Shown: positions 18,353 through 26,286, counted from the stretch's first letter. The stretch: DNA of 64,000 bases from Lentzea waywayandensis (GCF_900115955.1 NZ_FOYL01000010.1:248001-312000), one strand, 5' to 3'. Made by a program: numbers and translations. Notes: a model not told the origin generated them from the letters alone.

Positions 18353-19599
18353 GTGAAGCGAAATCCACGCCGGAGAACCCCTGGCCGGTGCGGACGGTCG
18401 CCCGCAAGCTGCTCGACTGGATCAACCGGCTCGGCGACGTCTGGGTCGAGGGCCAGGTCACGCAGCTCAACGCGCGCAGCTCGACGGCGTTCCTGACGCT
18501 GCGCGACCCGAGCGTCGACATGTCGATGTCGATCACCTGCAACGCCTCGATGATCCGCGAGCTCCAGCTCACCGAGGGCAGCAGGGTGATCGCGCACGGG
18601 AAGATCAGCTTCTACCCGAACCGGGGCACGCTGTCGTTGCGGGCGGACGACATCCGCGCGGTCGGCATCGGCGAGCTGCTGGCGCGCATGGAGCGGTTGC
18701 GCAAGCTGCTGCACGCCGAGGGCCTGTTCGACCCGCGGCGCAAGCGCAGGCCGCCGTTCCTGCCGAACAAGATCGGCCTGATCACCGGCCGCGCGTCGGC
18801 CGCGGAACGGGACGTGCTCACGAACGCGCGGAACCGTTGGCCCGGCGCGCATTTCCGGGTGATCAACGTCGCCGTGCAGGGCCCGACCGCCGTCACCCAG
18901 GTGATGACCGCACTGTCCACTTTGGAGAGAGACCCCGAGTGCGATGTGATCATCATCGCCCGCGGCGGCGGCAGCGTGGAGGACCTGCTGCCGTTCTCCG
19001 ACGAGGCGTTGTGCCGCGCGGTCTCCTCGTGCCGCACGCCGGTGCTGTCGGCGATCGGCCACGAACCGGACACCCCGCTGCTCGACCACGTCGCTGACGT
19101 GCGTTGTTCGACGCCGACCGACGCAGGCAAACGGGTGGTTCCCGATGTCGCTGAAGAGAGTGAACGCGTCCGCCAGATGCGCGATCGCGGCCGTCGCGCG
19201 CTGCACGGCTGGGTTGATCGAGAACGCAAACTGCTCGACGCTCTGCGCTCCCGACCAGTACTTTCGGATCCTCACGGGCCGCTGGAACGGCGTTCCGAGG
19301 AAGTGAAGCGTTTTCGCGACCAGGGACGCAGGGCCGTCACGCAACGACTCGATCGGGAAGACGTCCACCTCTCAGGGACGAAAGCACGCTTGACGACCCT
19401 CGGACCAGCCGCCACGCTGGCCCGCGGATACGCCGTTGTGCAACTCGTCACACCTGACGGGCCCGACGGCGTGTTGCGTTCTGTGACGGACGCGCCAAGC
19501 GGAACACAGCTGCGGGTACGCGTCGTTGACGGGGCAGTGCGAGCGGTTGTCTCCAGCTCGGAGGTCGACTCGGAAGGGGGAGGTACCGATGATGCGTGA
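18349..19599 (+). CDS. xseA: Exodeoxyribonuclease VII large subunit
   Basis: XseA of 416 residues. The N-terminal OB domain (PWPVRTVARKLLDWINRLGDVWVEGQV) is followed by the catalytic core with GLITGRASAAERDVL, DVIIIARGGGSVEDLLPFSDEALCRAV and SAIGHEPDTPLLDHVADVR, then a coiled-coil region that binds XseB, and a C-terminal segment (LARGYAVV). With XseB it degrades single-stranded DNA from both ends. The GTG start overlaps the upstream stop. The stop at 19597-19599 lies inside the next small ORF, so the cluster is tightly packed. Confidence 0.95.
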   Translation: MSEAKSTPENPWPVRTVARKLLDWINRLGDVWVEGQVTQLNARSSTAFLTLRDPSVDMSMSITCNASMIRELQLTEGSRVIAHGKISFYPNRGTLSLRADDIRAVGIGELLARMERLRKLLHAEGLFDPRRKRRPPFLPNKIGLITGRASAAERDVLTNARNRWPGAHFRVINVAVQGPTAVTQVMTALSTLERDPECDVIIIARGGGSVEDLLPFSDEALCRAVSSCRTPVLSAIGHEPDTPLLDHVADVRCSTPTDAGKRVVPDVAEESERVRQMRDRGRRALHGWVDRERKLLDALRSRPVLSDPHGPLERRSEEVKRFRDQGRRAVTQRLDREDVHLSGTKARLTTLGPAATLARGYAVVQLVTPDGPDGVLRSVTDAPSGTQLRVRVVDGAVRAVVSSSEVDSEGGGTDDA

Positions 19600-19933
19600 T
19601 GCCGTGTTCCTGCCCCTGACCATGGAGGCGGCCGGCGAGTGCGCGACGGGACTGCGGACCAAGGCGGAGGCGGCGAACCGCGCCGCCGCTGAGTGCTGGA
19701 CGGCGATGGTGGGCGACTGCGACACCACGAGCCGCCGCACGCTGATCCTCACGTTGCACGACCTGAGCGAGGCCACCGCCGGCACGGTGCAGTACCGGCG
19801 CGTCGCGGAGGCCGAGGCGCTCATCGACGAAGCGGTGCGAGAGGGTGACGGCGAGGAGTTCGCGGAGGCGCTGGTCGGCTACGACCTGGCCGTCGCGACC
19901 GTGCTGAGCCGTCTGAGGAGTCAATCCGCGTGA
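19589..19933 (+). CDS. Small helical protein encoded between xseA and xseB
   Basis: A 114-residue acidic, helical protein of unknown function. It starts at the ATG 19589 behind GGGGGAGG (spacing about 5), overlaps the xseA stop by 11 nt and overlaps the xseB GTG by four. Features: MEAAGECATGLRTKAEAANRAAAECW, then an Ala/Glu-rich C-terminus (VGYDLAVATVLSRLRSQ). No domain is recognised. In most genomes xseA and xseB are adjacent, so an overlapping gene between them is notable; it could be a lineage-specific modulator of exonuclease VII, but there is no direct evidence. Confidence 0.7.
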   Translation: MMRDAVFLPLTMEAAGECATGLRTKAEAANRAAAECWTAMVGDCDTTSRRTLILTLHDLSEATAGTVQYRRVAEAEALIDEAVREGDGEEFAEALVGYDLAVATVLSRLRSQSA

Positions 19934-20163
19934 GTTCGGAAGCCAGTCAGCAGGAAACTTCACCGGGTTACGAGGCCGCCCGCGACGAACTGGTCGAGGT
20001 GGTCCGCAAGCTGGAGGCCGGCGGGCTGTCCCTTGAGGACTCACTCGCGTTGTGGGAACGCGGTGAGGCGCTCGCCAAGACGTGTGAGCAGCATCTCGCC
20101 GGTGCGCGTGAGCGAATCGATGCAGCTCTCGCTGTGGTCGAGGAGGACGTTTCGCAGGCGTGA
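19930..20163 (+). CDS. xseB: Exodeoxyribonuclease VII small subunit
   Basis: XseB, 77 residues, the small helical-hairpin subunit that decorates the XseA coiled coil. Conserved core: GYEAARDELVEVVRKLEAGGLSLEDSLALWERGEALAKTCEQHL. The GTG overlaps the stop of the preceding small gene. It ends the operon; glpX begins 68 nt later with its own GGAGG. Confidence 0.95.
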   Translation: MSSEASQQETSPGYEAARDELVEVVRKLEAGGLSLEDSLALWERGEALAKTCEQHLAGARERIDAALAVVEEDVSQA

Positions 20164-20230
20164 TCCCGTGCAAGGATTCAGCTGCCGATCACAAAATCCG
20201 GCACGCTGAGTAGTCGCATGGAGGCGCGCA

Positions 20231-21271
20231 ATGGTGAACACCCCCGCGGAACGACGTCGCGAAGCCCCCGACCGGAACCTGGCATTGGAGCTCGTGCGCG
20301 TCACCGAGGCAGCGGCGATGGCCGCGGGCCGGTGGGTGGGACGCGGCGACAAGAACGGCGGTGACGGCGCGGCCGTCGACGCGATGCGCAAGCTCATCCA
20401 CACCGTCTCGATGCGGGGCGTCGTGGTGATCGGCGAGGGCGAGAAGGACGAGGCGCCCATGCTGTTCAACGGCGAGGAAGTGGGCAACGGCGAGGGTCCC
20501 GACTGCGACGTCGCGGTCGACCCGATCGACGGCACCACGCTGATGGCCAAGGGCATGCCGAACGCGCTGGCCGTGCTGGCGGTCGCCGAGCGCGGGGCGA
20601 TGTTCGACCCGTCCGCCGTGTTCTACATGGAGAAGCTCGCCGTGGGCCCGGAGGCGGCCGACGTCATCGACATCACCGCACCGCTCGCGGAGAACATCCG
20701 CCGCGTCGCGAAGGCCAAGCACAGCGACGTGTCCGACGTGAACGTGTGCATCCTCGACCGGCCCCGGCACGAGCAGATCGTGCAGGAGGTCCGTCAGGCC
20801 GGCGCGCGCATCCACTTCATCTCCGACGGCGACGTGGCCGGCGCGATCGCCGCGGCACGCCCCACGTCGGGCGTGGACATGCTCGTGGGCATCGGCGGCA
20901 CCCCTGAGGGCATCATCGCGGCGGCGGCGCTCAAGTGCGTCGGTGGGGCCATTCAGGGCCGGTTGTGGCCCAAGGACGACGAAGAGCGCGAGAAGGCGAT
21001 CGGCGCGGGCCACGACCTGTCGCGCGTGCTCACCACGAACGATCTCGTGTCGGGCGACAACGTCTTCTTCTGCGCCACCGGCGTGACCGACGGCGACCTC
21101 CTGCGCGGCGTGCACTACCGGGCGGGCGGCTGCACGACCCAGTCGATCGTGATGCGCTCCAAGTCCGGCACCGTGCGCATGATCGACGGCTTCCACAGCC
21201 TGCACAAGCTGCGCGAATACGCCTCGGTGGACTTCGACCTGCCCGAGGCCGCGCAGCAGCCGATGCCGTAG
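20231..21271 (+). CDS. glpX: Class II fructose-1,6-bisphosphatase
   Basis: GlpX-type fructose-1,6-bisphosphatase of 346 residues, the gluconeogenic phosphatase of actinobacteria. Metal and substrate motifs: GRGDKNGGDGAAVDAMR, GEGEKDEAPML, DVAVDPIDGTTLMAKG, and the phosphate-binding IGGTPEGIIAAAAL. The ATG at 20231 follows GGAGG with a 6-nt spacer. It lies downstream of xseB and in the same regional order as Rv1099c-Rv1107c in mycobacteria; fumC, its neighbour there, is separated here by the protease/LDT and dehydrogenase insertions. Confidence 0.95.
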   Translation: MVNTPAERRREAPDRNLALELVRVTEAAAMAAGRWVGRGDKNGGDGAAVDAMRKLIHTVSMRGVVVIGEGEKDEAPMLFNGEEVGNGEGPDCDVAVDPIDGTTLMAKGMPNALAVLAVAERGAMFDPSAVFYMEKLAVGPEAADVIDITAPLAENIRRVAKAKHSDVSDVNVCILDRPRHEQIVQEVRQAGARIHFISDGDVAGAIAAARPTSGVDMLVGIGGTPEGIIAAAALKCVGGAIQGRLWPKDDEEREKAIGAGHDLSRVLTTNDLVSGDNVFFCATGVTDGDLLRGVHYRAGGCTTQSIVMRSKSGTVRMIDGFHSLHKLREYASVDFDLPEAAQQPMP

Positions 21272-21301
21272 ATCAGTGTGAATCTGTGAACCGTTAACGG
21301 A

Positions 21302-21322
21302 GGGTCACCCTCCGAGTGACCC
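21302..21322 (+). terminator. Possible glpX terminator
   Basis: A 7-bp stem GGGTCAC/GTGACCC with a 7-nt loop, 30 nt after the glpX stop, with no T-run. The alternative 6-bp fold GGAGGG-TCA-CCCTCC overlaps it. Weak compared with other terminators here; it may instead be part of the protease gene leader. Confidence 0.35.
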
Positions 21323-21402
21323 TAGTGACCAAGTCACTTTCGTCCTTAGTTTCCGACCTGACCCCGGCAACCCTGCGCCGGGTTCAGGAAAGGAACTCAA
21401 CG

Positions 21403-22173
21403 ATGAGGGCACGTTCGTTGTTCTCCGCAATCGTCGTGGCCGCGGGCGCTCTGCTCGCCTCGGCCGCTGCGGCCACCGCGGCTCCGGCTCCCACCGCTGA
21501 CGGCGAAGTCTCGCCGATGATCGTCGGCGGCACCAACGCCACGCAGGTCTACTCCTGGATGGTCTCCCTGCAGAGCACCTCCGGCAGCCACTTCTGCGGC
21601 GGCACGCTGATCAAGGCCAACTGGGTCGTGACGGCGAAGCACTGCGTCCAGGGCTCGTCCGCGGCGTCGATCCGCACCCGGATCGGCACGACCAACCGCA
21701 CCAGCGGCGGCACCACCACCGGGGCGTCCCGGATCGTCACGCACCCGTCCGCCGACCTGGCGCTCGTGCAGCTCAACACCTCGGTCAGCCAGGCCCCCGC
21801 GGCCGTGTCGGCCTCGTCCGGCGCTGTCGGCACCGCCACCCGCATCATCGGCTGGGGCCAGACCTGCCCGACCCGTGGCTGCGGTTCCGCTCCGATCACC
21901 CTGCAGGAGCTCAACACCTCGATCGTGACGGACAGCCGTTGCTCCGGCATCTCCGGCGCCTCGGAGATCTGCACCAACAACACCGGTGGCAACAAGGGTG
22001 CCTGCTACGGCGACTCGGGTGGCCCGCAGGTGAAGTCGGTCGGCGGCCGCTGGGAGCTCATCGGCGCGACCAGCCGTTCCGGTGGCGGCGCGACCTGCGC
22101 GACCGCTCCGTCGATCTACGTGGACGTCCCGTACTTCCGCTCGTGGATCAGCCAGTACGCCGGCACCGTGTGA
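21403..22173 (+). CDS. Secreted trypsin-like serine protease (family S1)
   Basis: Precursor of 256 residues, exported and activated by propeptide removal. A Sec signal peptide (MRARSLFSAIVVAAGALLASAAAATA) ends around residue 27. A short propeptide leads to the mature N-terminus IVGGTNAT (40-47), the hallmark of trypsin-type zymogens. Catalytic triad: H80 (TAKHC), D118 (SADLALVQL) and S205 (GDSGGP). Cysteines for three disulfides are visible. The ATG at 21403 has AGGAAAGGA upstream. It is probably monocistronic, with a strong terminator behind. Substrates could include cell-surface proteins or nutrients; filamentous actinomycetes secrete several such enzymes. Confidence 0.9.
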   Translation: MRARSLFSAIVVAAGALLASAAAATAAPAPTADGEVSPMIVGGTNATQVYSWMVSLQSTSGSHFCGGTLIKANWVVTAKHCVQGSSAASIRTRIGTTNRTSGGTTTGASRIVTHPSADLALVQLNTSVSQAPAAVSASSGAVGTATRIIGWGQTCPTRGCGSAPITLQELNTSIVTDSRCSGISGASEICTNNTGGNKGACYGDSGGPQVKSVGGRWELIGATSRSGGGATCATAPSIYVDVPYFRSWISQYAGTV

Positions 22174-22209
22174 GCTGACGCTGACGCGGTAACCCGGTAA
22201 ACGCATTCC

Positions 22210-22248
22210 GAAGGTCCGTCTCCCAACCGTTACGGGAGGCGGACCTTC
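22210..22248 (+). terminator. Terminator of the trypsin-like protease gene
   Basis: A 15-bp stem (GAAGGTCCGTCTCCC with GGGAGGCGGACCTTC, one G-T wobble) and a 9-nt loop, 37 nt after the stop. Confidence 0.8.
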
Positions 22249-22316
22249 GCGTTGCAACCTGAGCACACCTCCCGTCGTCTACTTCGGCAAGGGATGGATC
22301 AACCAGGGGGTGCGCG

Positions 22317-22847
22317 ATGAGGATGCTGCTCGTGGCGGTCGCGTTGATGTCGGTGGCGGGGTGCGCGCAGGGGGCCGTGCACGCCGAGACTCCAACAGCG
22401 CCACCGTCTTCGGCGCCTTCCTCGGCGCCCTCTTCCGCGCCGCCGACCTCGTCGGAGGCACCTCCTCCCCCGCCGCCGCCTCCGCCCGTCGTGAAGCCGA
22501 CGCCGTGCACCATCAGCGACGGCGCGTGCATCCAGCTCTCCACGAACCAGTCGTGGGTCGTCCGGGGCGACAAGATCGTCTACGGCCCGACGCCGATCAC
22601 GCACGGACGCAAGGGCTTCGAGACGCCGCTGGGCAACTTCCCGGTGCTGCGCAAGGTGAAGGACGAGTGGAGCCGGCCGTACAACGCGCCGATGCCGTGG
22701 TCGACGTACTTCACCGAGAGCGGCATCGCGTTCCACGAGGGCTCGCTGACCGTGCCGTCGCACGGCTGCATCCACCTCGACCCGCCGTCGGCGCAGTACT
22801 ACTTCACCAACCTTTCGATTGGCGACACCGTCCAGGTGGTCTCATGA
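22317..22847 (+). CDS. Lipoprotein L,D-transpeptidase (YkuD), first of three
   Basis: A 176-residue lipoprotein. The signal peptide ends in lipobox VAGC (Cys16). A low-complexity linker follows (SSAP repeats, then a run of nine prolines) and a compact YkuD catalytic domain. The active-site cysteine lies in SHGCIHL, with the upstream conserved His in IAFHEG. YkuD enzymes form 3-3 peptidoglycan cross-links or attach proteins to the wall. The catalytic part is only about 110 residues, and the linker would let it reach the wall from the membrane. It is followed nine nt later by a second copy, in an apparent tandem duplication. The three genes likely form one unit. Confidence 0.85.
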   Translation: MRMLLVAVALMSVAGCAQGAVHAETPTAPPSSAPSSAPSSAPPTSSEAPPPPPPPPPVVKPTPCTISDGACIQLSTNQSWVVRGDKIVYGPTPITHGRKGFETPLGNFPVLRKVKDEWSRPYNAPMPWSTYFTESGIAFHEGSLTVPSHGCIHLDPPSAQYYFTNLSIGDTVQVVS

Positions 22848-22856
22848 TCATCAACC

Positions 22857-23264
22857 ATGAGAGTTCTGGCCGTCACGGCCTTGTTCCTGCTTGGTTTCGC
22901 GGCACCCGCACAAGCAGCTAGCTGCTCCGTCCACAACGGAGCGTGCGTCCAGAAGCACACGAACCTGGCGTGGCTCGTCACCAACGGCGTGACGAGCTAC
23001 GGCCCGGTCCGGATCAGCCACGGCAAACCGGGCTTCGGCACGCCCGTCGGCAACTTCCCCGTGCTGCGCAAGGTGAAGAACGACTGGAGCGTCCCCTACA
23101 ACGGCCCGATGCCCAACGCCGTCTACTTCACCACCGACGGCATCGCGTTCCACCAGGGCGACCTGAACTCCCAGTCGCACGGCTGCGTCCGCCTCACCTG
23201 GGAAGCGTCCGAGGTGTTCTACAACAACCTGTTCCCCGGCGAGCGCGTCCAGGTTCTTCCATAG
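22857..23264 (+). CDS. Secreted L,D-transpeptidase (YkuD), second of three
   Basis: A 135-residue exported protein: signal peptide MRVLAVTALFLLGFAAPAQA, then a minimal YkuD domain (SYGPVRISHGKPGFGTPVGNF; VLRKVKNDWSVPYNGPMP; IAFHQGD; SHGCVRL). It lacks the lipobox and linker of the first copy, so it should be soluble outside the membrane. Very close in sequence to the third copy. It starts 9 nt after the first copy's stop, so the two are cotranscribed. Confidence 0.85.
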   Translation: MRVLAVTALFLLGFAAPAQAASCSVHNGACVQKHTNLAWLVTNGVTSYGPVRISHGKPGFGTPVGNFPVLRKVKNDWSVPYNGPMPNAVYFTTDGIAFHQGDLNSQSHGCVRLTWEASEVFYNNLFPGERVQVLP

Positions 23265-23277
23265 AAAGATGATTGAG

Positions 23278-23315
23278 ATCACCCCATGGTGGCTACTCCA
23301 CTACTGAGGGGTGAT
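23278..23315 (+). promoter_or_regulatory. Hairpin enclosing the ribosome binding site of the third L,D-transpeptidase
   Basis: ATCACCCC (23278-23285) pairs with GGGGTGAT (23308-23315), with a smaller GTGG/CCAC stem possible inside. The right arm contains the GAGGGG that is the likely Shine-Dalgarno for the ATG at 23321. The hairpin could mask translation of the third copy or partly terminate the transcript. Confidence 0.4.
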
Positions 23316-23320
23316 GAGAG

Positions 23321-23731
23321 ATGCGAGTTCTGATCGCGACGGTGCTCCTGATCCTCGGTTTCGCAGTTCCCGCGCAAGCGCAGGCGGGATGCACCGTCTA
23401 CAACGGAGCATGCCTGGAGAAGCACTCCAACAAGGCGTGGCTGGTCTTCAACGGCAAAACGAGCTACGGGCCGGTGACGATCAGCCACGGCAAACCGGGG
23501 TACGAGACCCCGGTGGGCATGTTCTCGGTGCTGCGCAAGGTGAAGAACGACTGGAGTGTCCCCTACAACGGCCCGATGCCGAACGCGGTGTACTTCACCA
23601 CGACCGGTATCGCGTTCCACCAGGGTGACACCGCGGTCCAGTCGCACGGGTGCATCCGGATGTCCATGGATGCGTCGCTCGTGTTCTACGACAACCTGAT
23701 GGTCGGCGAGCAGGTGCAGGTACTGCCCTAG
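23321..23731 (+). CDS. Secreted L,D-transpeptidase (YkuD), third of three
   Basis: A 136-residue exported protein: signal peptide MRVLIATVLLILGFAVPAQAQA and the same minimal YkuD domain as the second copy (SYGPVTISHGKPGYETPVGMF; KVKNDWSVPYNGPMPNAVYF; IAFHQGD; SHGCIRM, catalytic Cys). The long identical blocks shared with copy two point to recent duplication. Its ribosome binding site lies in the arm of a hairpin (23278-23315), which may set its expression apart from the first two genes. A terminator follows the stop. Confidence 0.85.
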   Translation: MRVLIATVLLILGFAVPAQAQAGCTVYNGACLEKHSNKAWLVFNGKTSYGPVTISHGKPGYETPVGMFSVLRKVKNDWSVPYNGPMPNAVYFTTTGIAFHQGDTAVQSHGCIRMSMDASLVFYDNLMVGEQVQVLP

Positions 23732-23746
23732 CCGGCGGTGACATCA

Positions 23747-23777
23747 GAAGGCCTGGCCGCCCACCGGTCAGGCCTTC
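23747..23777. terminator. Bidirectional terminator between the L,D-transpeptidase and dehydrogenase genes
   Basis: A 12-bp stem (GAAGGCCTGGCC with GGTCAGGCCTTC, one wobble) and a 7-nt loop, overlapping the dehydrogenase stop codon at 23776-23778. Confidence 0.8.
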
Positions 23778-24717
23778 ACCCTCGCGCCCGGAGCATCCTT
23801 TCGACCGTCGCCTCGATCCCGTCGACCCTCTTCAGCGCGGTCTCGTGGTCGGCCCCGTCGTCCTCCCTGGCCAGCGTGTAGATCACCCCGCCGGCACTGG
23901 CGACGTGATCGGGCACCCAGACGATGCCGCGCTCCTCCAGCAGGCCGGCCACACCGTCGTCGGTGAGCTGGTTGTTGGCGGGTCCCACGATCAGCCTGAC
24001 GTCGAGGTGCCGCACGGTCTCCGGGCTCAGCACCCCGCCCACCGCCGCGGGGATCAGCACGTCGGCCTTGACCTGGTACGCCTCATCGGGGTGCACCCAG
24101 CCGAACTCGCCCGTTCGCCTGCTTTCGTCCACATCGGACACCGTGATGTCCGCACCGCCGAGTCCTTTCGCGATCAGCTCCCCCACCGAGCCGAACCCGC
24201 TGATCACCACTTTCCTGCCGGTGAGGTCGTCCGTCCCGAAGACGTGCCGCGAGGCCGCCTTCAACGCCGCCAGCACGCCTCGCGCCGTAGGCCCGCTCGA
24301 CGAGCCCGTACCGCCGTGTTCCTCGGGCAGGCAGTAGGCGTGCGGCGTCAGTTCCCGGAGCACCAGCATGTCGTCCGGTCCCGTCCCGACGTCCGGCCCC
24401 GCCTGGTAGGCGCCGCCGAACTCGTTGATCAGGTCGGCGTGGTCGAGCAGCACCGCGCGCCTGAGTTCCGGGGTGAGCTCCCGGTCGACCACGATCACGC
24501 TCTTGGCGCCACCGTGCGGAATCCCGGCCACCGCGCACTTCAGCGTCATGGCCTTGGACAACCGCAGCACGTCCGTGATGGCGTCGGTGATCCGCGCGTA
24601 CGTCTTCATCCGGCACCCGCCGACCGCCGGTCCCGCCTCGGTCGAGTGCAGGGCGACCATGGTGGTCATCCCCGACCGCCTCCCCGTGCGGACGACGAGC
24701 TGTTCGTGCTCCCACAT
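23776..24717 (-). CDS. Glu/Leu/Phe/Val dehydrogenase (valine/leucine type)
   Basis: NAD(P)-dependent amino-acid dehydrogenase of 313 residues. The catalytic Lys is in IPHGGAKSVIV and the Gly-rich substrate motif is GPAVGGCRMK. The Rossmann NAD motif is GFGSVGE, and NNQLTDDGVAGLL lies toward the C-terminus. The length and sequence fit valine/leucine dehydrogenases that deaminate branched-chain amino acids to 2-oxo acids. The ATG at 24717 (MWEHEQLVV) has GGGAGG upstream; an in-frame start 27 nt earlier would run into the regulatory region. It is divergent from an Lrp-type regulator, which suggests amino-acid-responsive control. Confidence 0.9.
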   Translation of the reverse strand: MWEHEQLVVRTGRRSGMTTMVALHSTEAGPAVGGCRMKTYARITDAITDVLRLSKAMTLKCAVAGIPHGGAKSVIVVDRELTPELRRAVLLDHADLINEFGGAYQAGPDVGTGPDDMLVLRELTPHAYCLPEEHGGTGSSSGPTARGVLAALKAASRHVFGTDDLTGRKVVISGFGSVGELIAKGLGGADITVSDVDESRRTGEFGWVHPDEAYQVKADVLIPAAVGGVLSPETVRHLDVRLIVGPANNQLTDDGVAGLLEERGIVWVPDHVASAGGVIYTLAREDDGADHETALKRVDGIEATVERMLRARG

Positions 24718-24790
24718 CTGCGTTCCCTCCCGAACTTCGGCCAAGCTCTGACCTCGAAGTTAGGGTGAACTCCAGTGCTCGATGTGCTTC

Positions 24791-24807
24791 GCCGAACTTT
24801 ATTCGGC
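24791..24807. promoter_or_regulatory. Putative Lrp operator between the dehydrogenase and lrp genes
   Basis: Perfect inverted repeat GCCGAA-CTTTA-TTCGGC with an AT-rich centre in a GC-rich genome, inside the 110-nt gap between divergent genes. A half-site (TTCGGC) recurs near 24737. Position and symmetry fit an Lrp/AsnC site controlling both directions. Confidence 0.5.
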
Positions 24808-24827
24808 ACAGCGACGTGGGGAACGAG

Positions 24828-25289
24828 ATGGACGAACTTGATTCGGCGATCGTGCGGGAACTGCAGCGCGATGCCCGGCAGTCGAACCGCGACATCGCCC
24901 GCAAGGTGGGTGTGGCGCCGTCGACGTGCCTGGAGCGCACCCGCCTGCTGCGCGAGCGGGGCGTGATCCGCGGCTACCACGCCGACATCGCCCCGTCCGC
25001 GTTGAACCGGGGCGTGCAGGCGCTGGTGTCGGTGCAGGTGCGCCCGCTGAGCCGGGCCGTGATCGACGCCTTCAAGGCGTTCACCGTCGGGCTGCCCGAG
25101 GTGACGGCGGTGTTCGTGATGGCGGGCAGCGACGACTTCGTGATCCACGTGGGCGCCCAGGACAACGAGCACCTGCACGCGTTCCTGGTCGACAGGCTCA
25201 GTCAGCGCAAGGAGATCGTCGGCTTCCGCACGTCGATCATCTTCCAGCACCTGGCCAAGCACGACCCCGCACCGCTGCCGGAGGCCTGA
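24828..25289 (+). CDS. Lrp/AsnC family transcriptional regulator
   Basis: Regulator of 153 residues: N-terminal HTH (MDELDSAIVRELQRDARQSNRDIARKVGVAPSTCLERTRLLRERGVIRGY) and C-terminal RAM ligand-binding domain (VQALVSVQVRPLS...AVFVMAGSDDFVIHVGAQDNEHL). The ATG at 24828 follows GGGGAACGAG. It is divergent from the Val/Leu dehydrogenase and very likely controls that gene and itself in response to branched-chain amino acids, like BkdR-type regulators. The stop is embedded in a strong terminator. Confidence 0.9.
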   Translation: MDELDSAIVRELQRDARQSNRDIARKVGVAPSTCLERTRLLRERGVIRGYHADIAPSALNRGVQALVSVQVRPLSRAVIDAFKAFTVGLPEVTAVFVMAGSDDFVIHVGAQDNEHLHAFLVDRLSQRKEIVGFRTSIIFQHLAKHDPAPLPEA

Positions 25290-25309
25290 CCGCTTCCGGT
25301 CAGGCCTCC
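25280..25309. terminator. Terminator overlapping the lrp stop, convergent with the FNR gene
   Basis: Perfect 13-bp stem GGAGGCCTGACCG/CGGTCAGGCCTCC with loop CTTC. The last codons of lrp form its left arm. Confidence 0.85.
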
Positions 25310-25317
25310 GCGCGGGG

Positions 25318-26286
25318 TCAGCTGCCGTCGCTGGAGTGCCCGGGGAACAGGTGCGCCGACGGGTTGAGCACCACCGCGATGTTGTTGACCGCGGTCGCCG
25401 CCTCCCCGAACCCCGTCGCGATGAGCTTGACCTTGCCGGGGTACTGCGCGACGTCGCCCGCCGCGTAGATCCTGTCCAGCTTGGTCTTCATCGTGGAGTC
25501 GACGAGAACGGCGCGGTGATCGAGCTCGAGACCCCACGACTCGATCGGCCCGAGGTCGGCGGTGAACCCGAGTGCCGCGACCACGGTCTGCGCGGGCAAC
25601 GTCCGCGCGTCGCCACCCTTGACCTTGATGTCCACTTCGGACAGTGGCTCGCCGCGCAGCGCCAGCACCTCGGCGTCGGTGATGATCTCGACCCCGAGCT
25701 CCCGCACCTGCCGCACGGTGGCGGCGTGGGCGCGGAAGTTGGCCCTGCGATGCACGATCTTGACGCTCGCGGCGATCGGATGCAGCGCCAGCGCCCAGTC
25801 GAACGCCGAGTCGCCACCGCCCACGATCACCACGTGCTGCCCGGCGTGCTCGGCCAGCACCGGCACGAAGTGGACCATGCCCCGCCCGAGCCAGCCGTCG
25901 CCGGCGGGCAGCGGGCGCGGGTTGAACTCGCCCATGCCCGCCGTGATCAGCACGGCCCTGGTGGTGATCGAGGTACCGTCCGCGAGCCCGACCCGCAGAC
26001 CGTCCTCAGTGGACTCACAGGTGCGTGCCTGGCGGCCGAGCAGGTAGTTCGGCTTGAACTGCCCCGCCTGCTCCACCAGGCCGTTGACGAGGTCGCGTCC
26101 CCTGACAGCGGGGAACCCGGCCACGTCGAAAATCATCTTCTCCGGATACATCGCGGTGACCTGGCCGCCCGGTTCTGGCAGAGCGTCGACCACTGCGACG
26201 TTCATTTCCCGGAAGCCGGCGTAGTAAGCGGCGAACAACCCCGTGGGACCAGCTCCCACGATGAGGAGGTCGACGTCACGCTCCAT
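25318..26286 (-). CDS. Thioredoxin-reductase-like ferredoxin/flavodoxin--NADP+ reductase
   Basis: Flavoprotein of 322 residues. The FAD motif LLIVGAGPTGLFAAYYAG is at the N-terminus, the NADP motif VVIVGGGDSAFDWAL lies mid-protein, and the second FAD site is IYAAGDVAQYPGKVKLIATGFGEAA. It lacks the CxxC of thioredoxin reductases, which fits the bacterial TrxR-like FNR group (YumC type) that passes electrons between NADPH and ferredoxin or flavodoxin. The ATG at 26286 is chosen because MERDVDLLIVGAG matches family starts. It is divergent from fumC; the 63-nt gap contains a CTGCCA...TGGCAG dyad of unknown role. Confidence 0.85.
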   Translation of the reverse strand: MERDVDLLIVGAGPTGLFAAYYAGFREMNVAVVDALPEPGGQVTAMYPEKMIFDVAGFPAVRGRDLVNGLVEQAGQFKPNYLLGRQARTCESTEDGLRVGLADGTSITTRAVLITAGMGEFNPRPLPAGDGWLGRGMVHFVPVLAEHAGQHVVIVGGGDSAFDWALALHPIAASVKIVHRRANFRAHAATVRQVRELGVEIITDAEVLALRGEPLSEVDIKVKGGDARTLPAQTVVAALGFTADLGPIESWGLELDHRAVLVDSTMKTKLDRIYAAGDVAQYPGKVKLIATGFGEAATAVNNIAVVLNPSAHLFPGHSSDGS

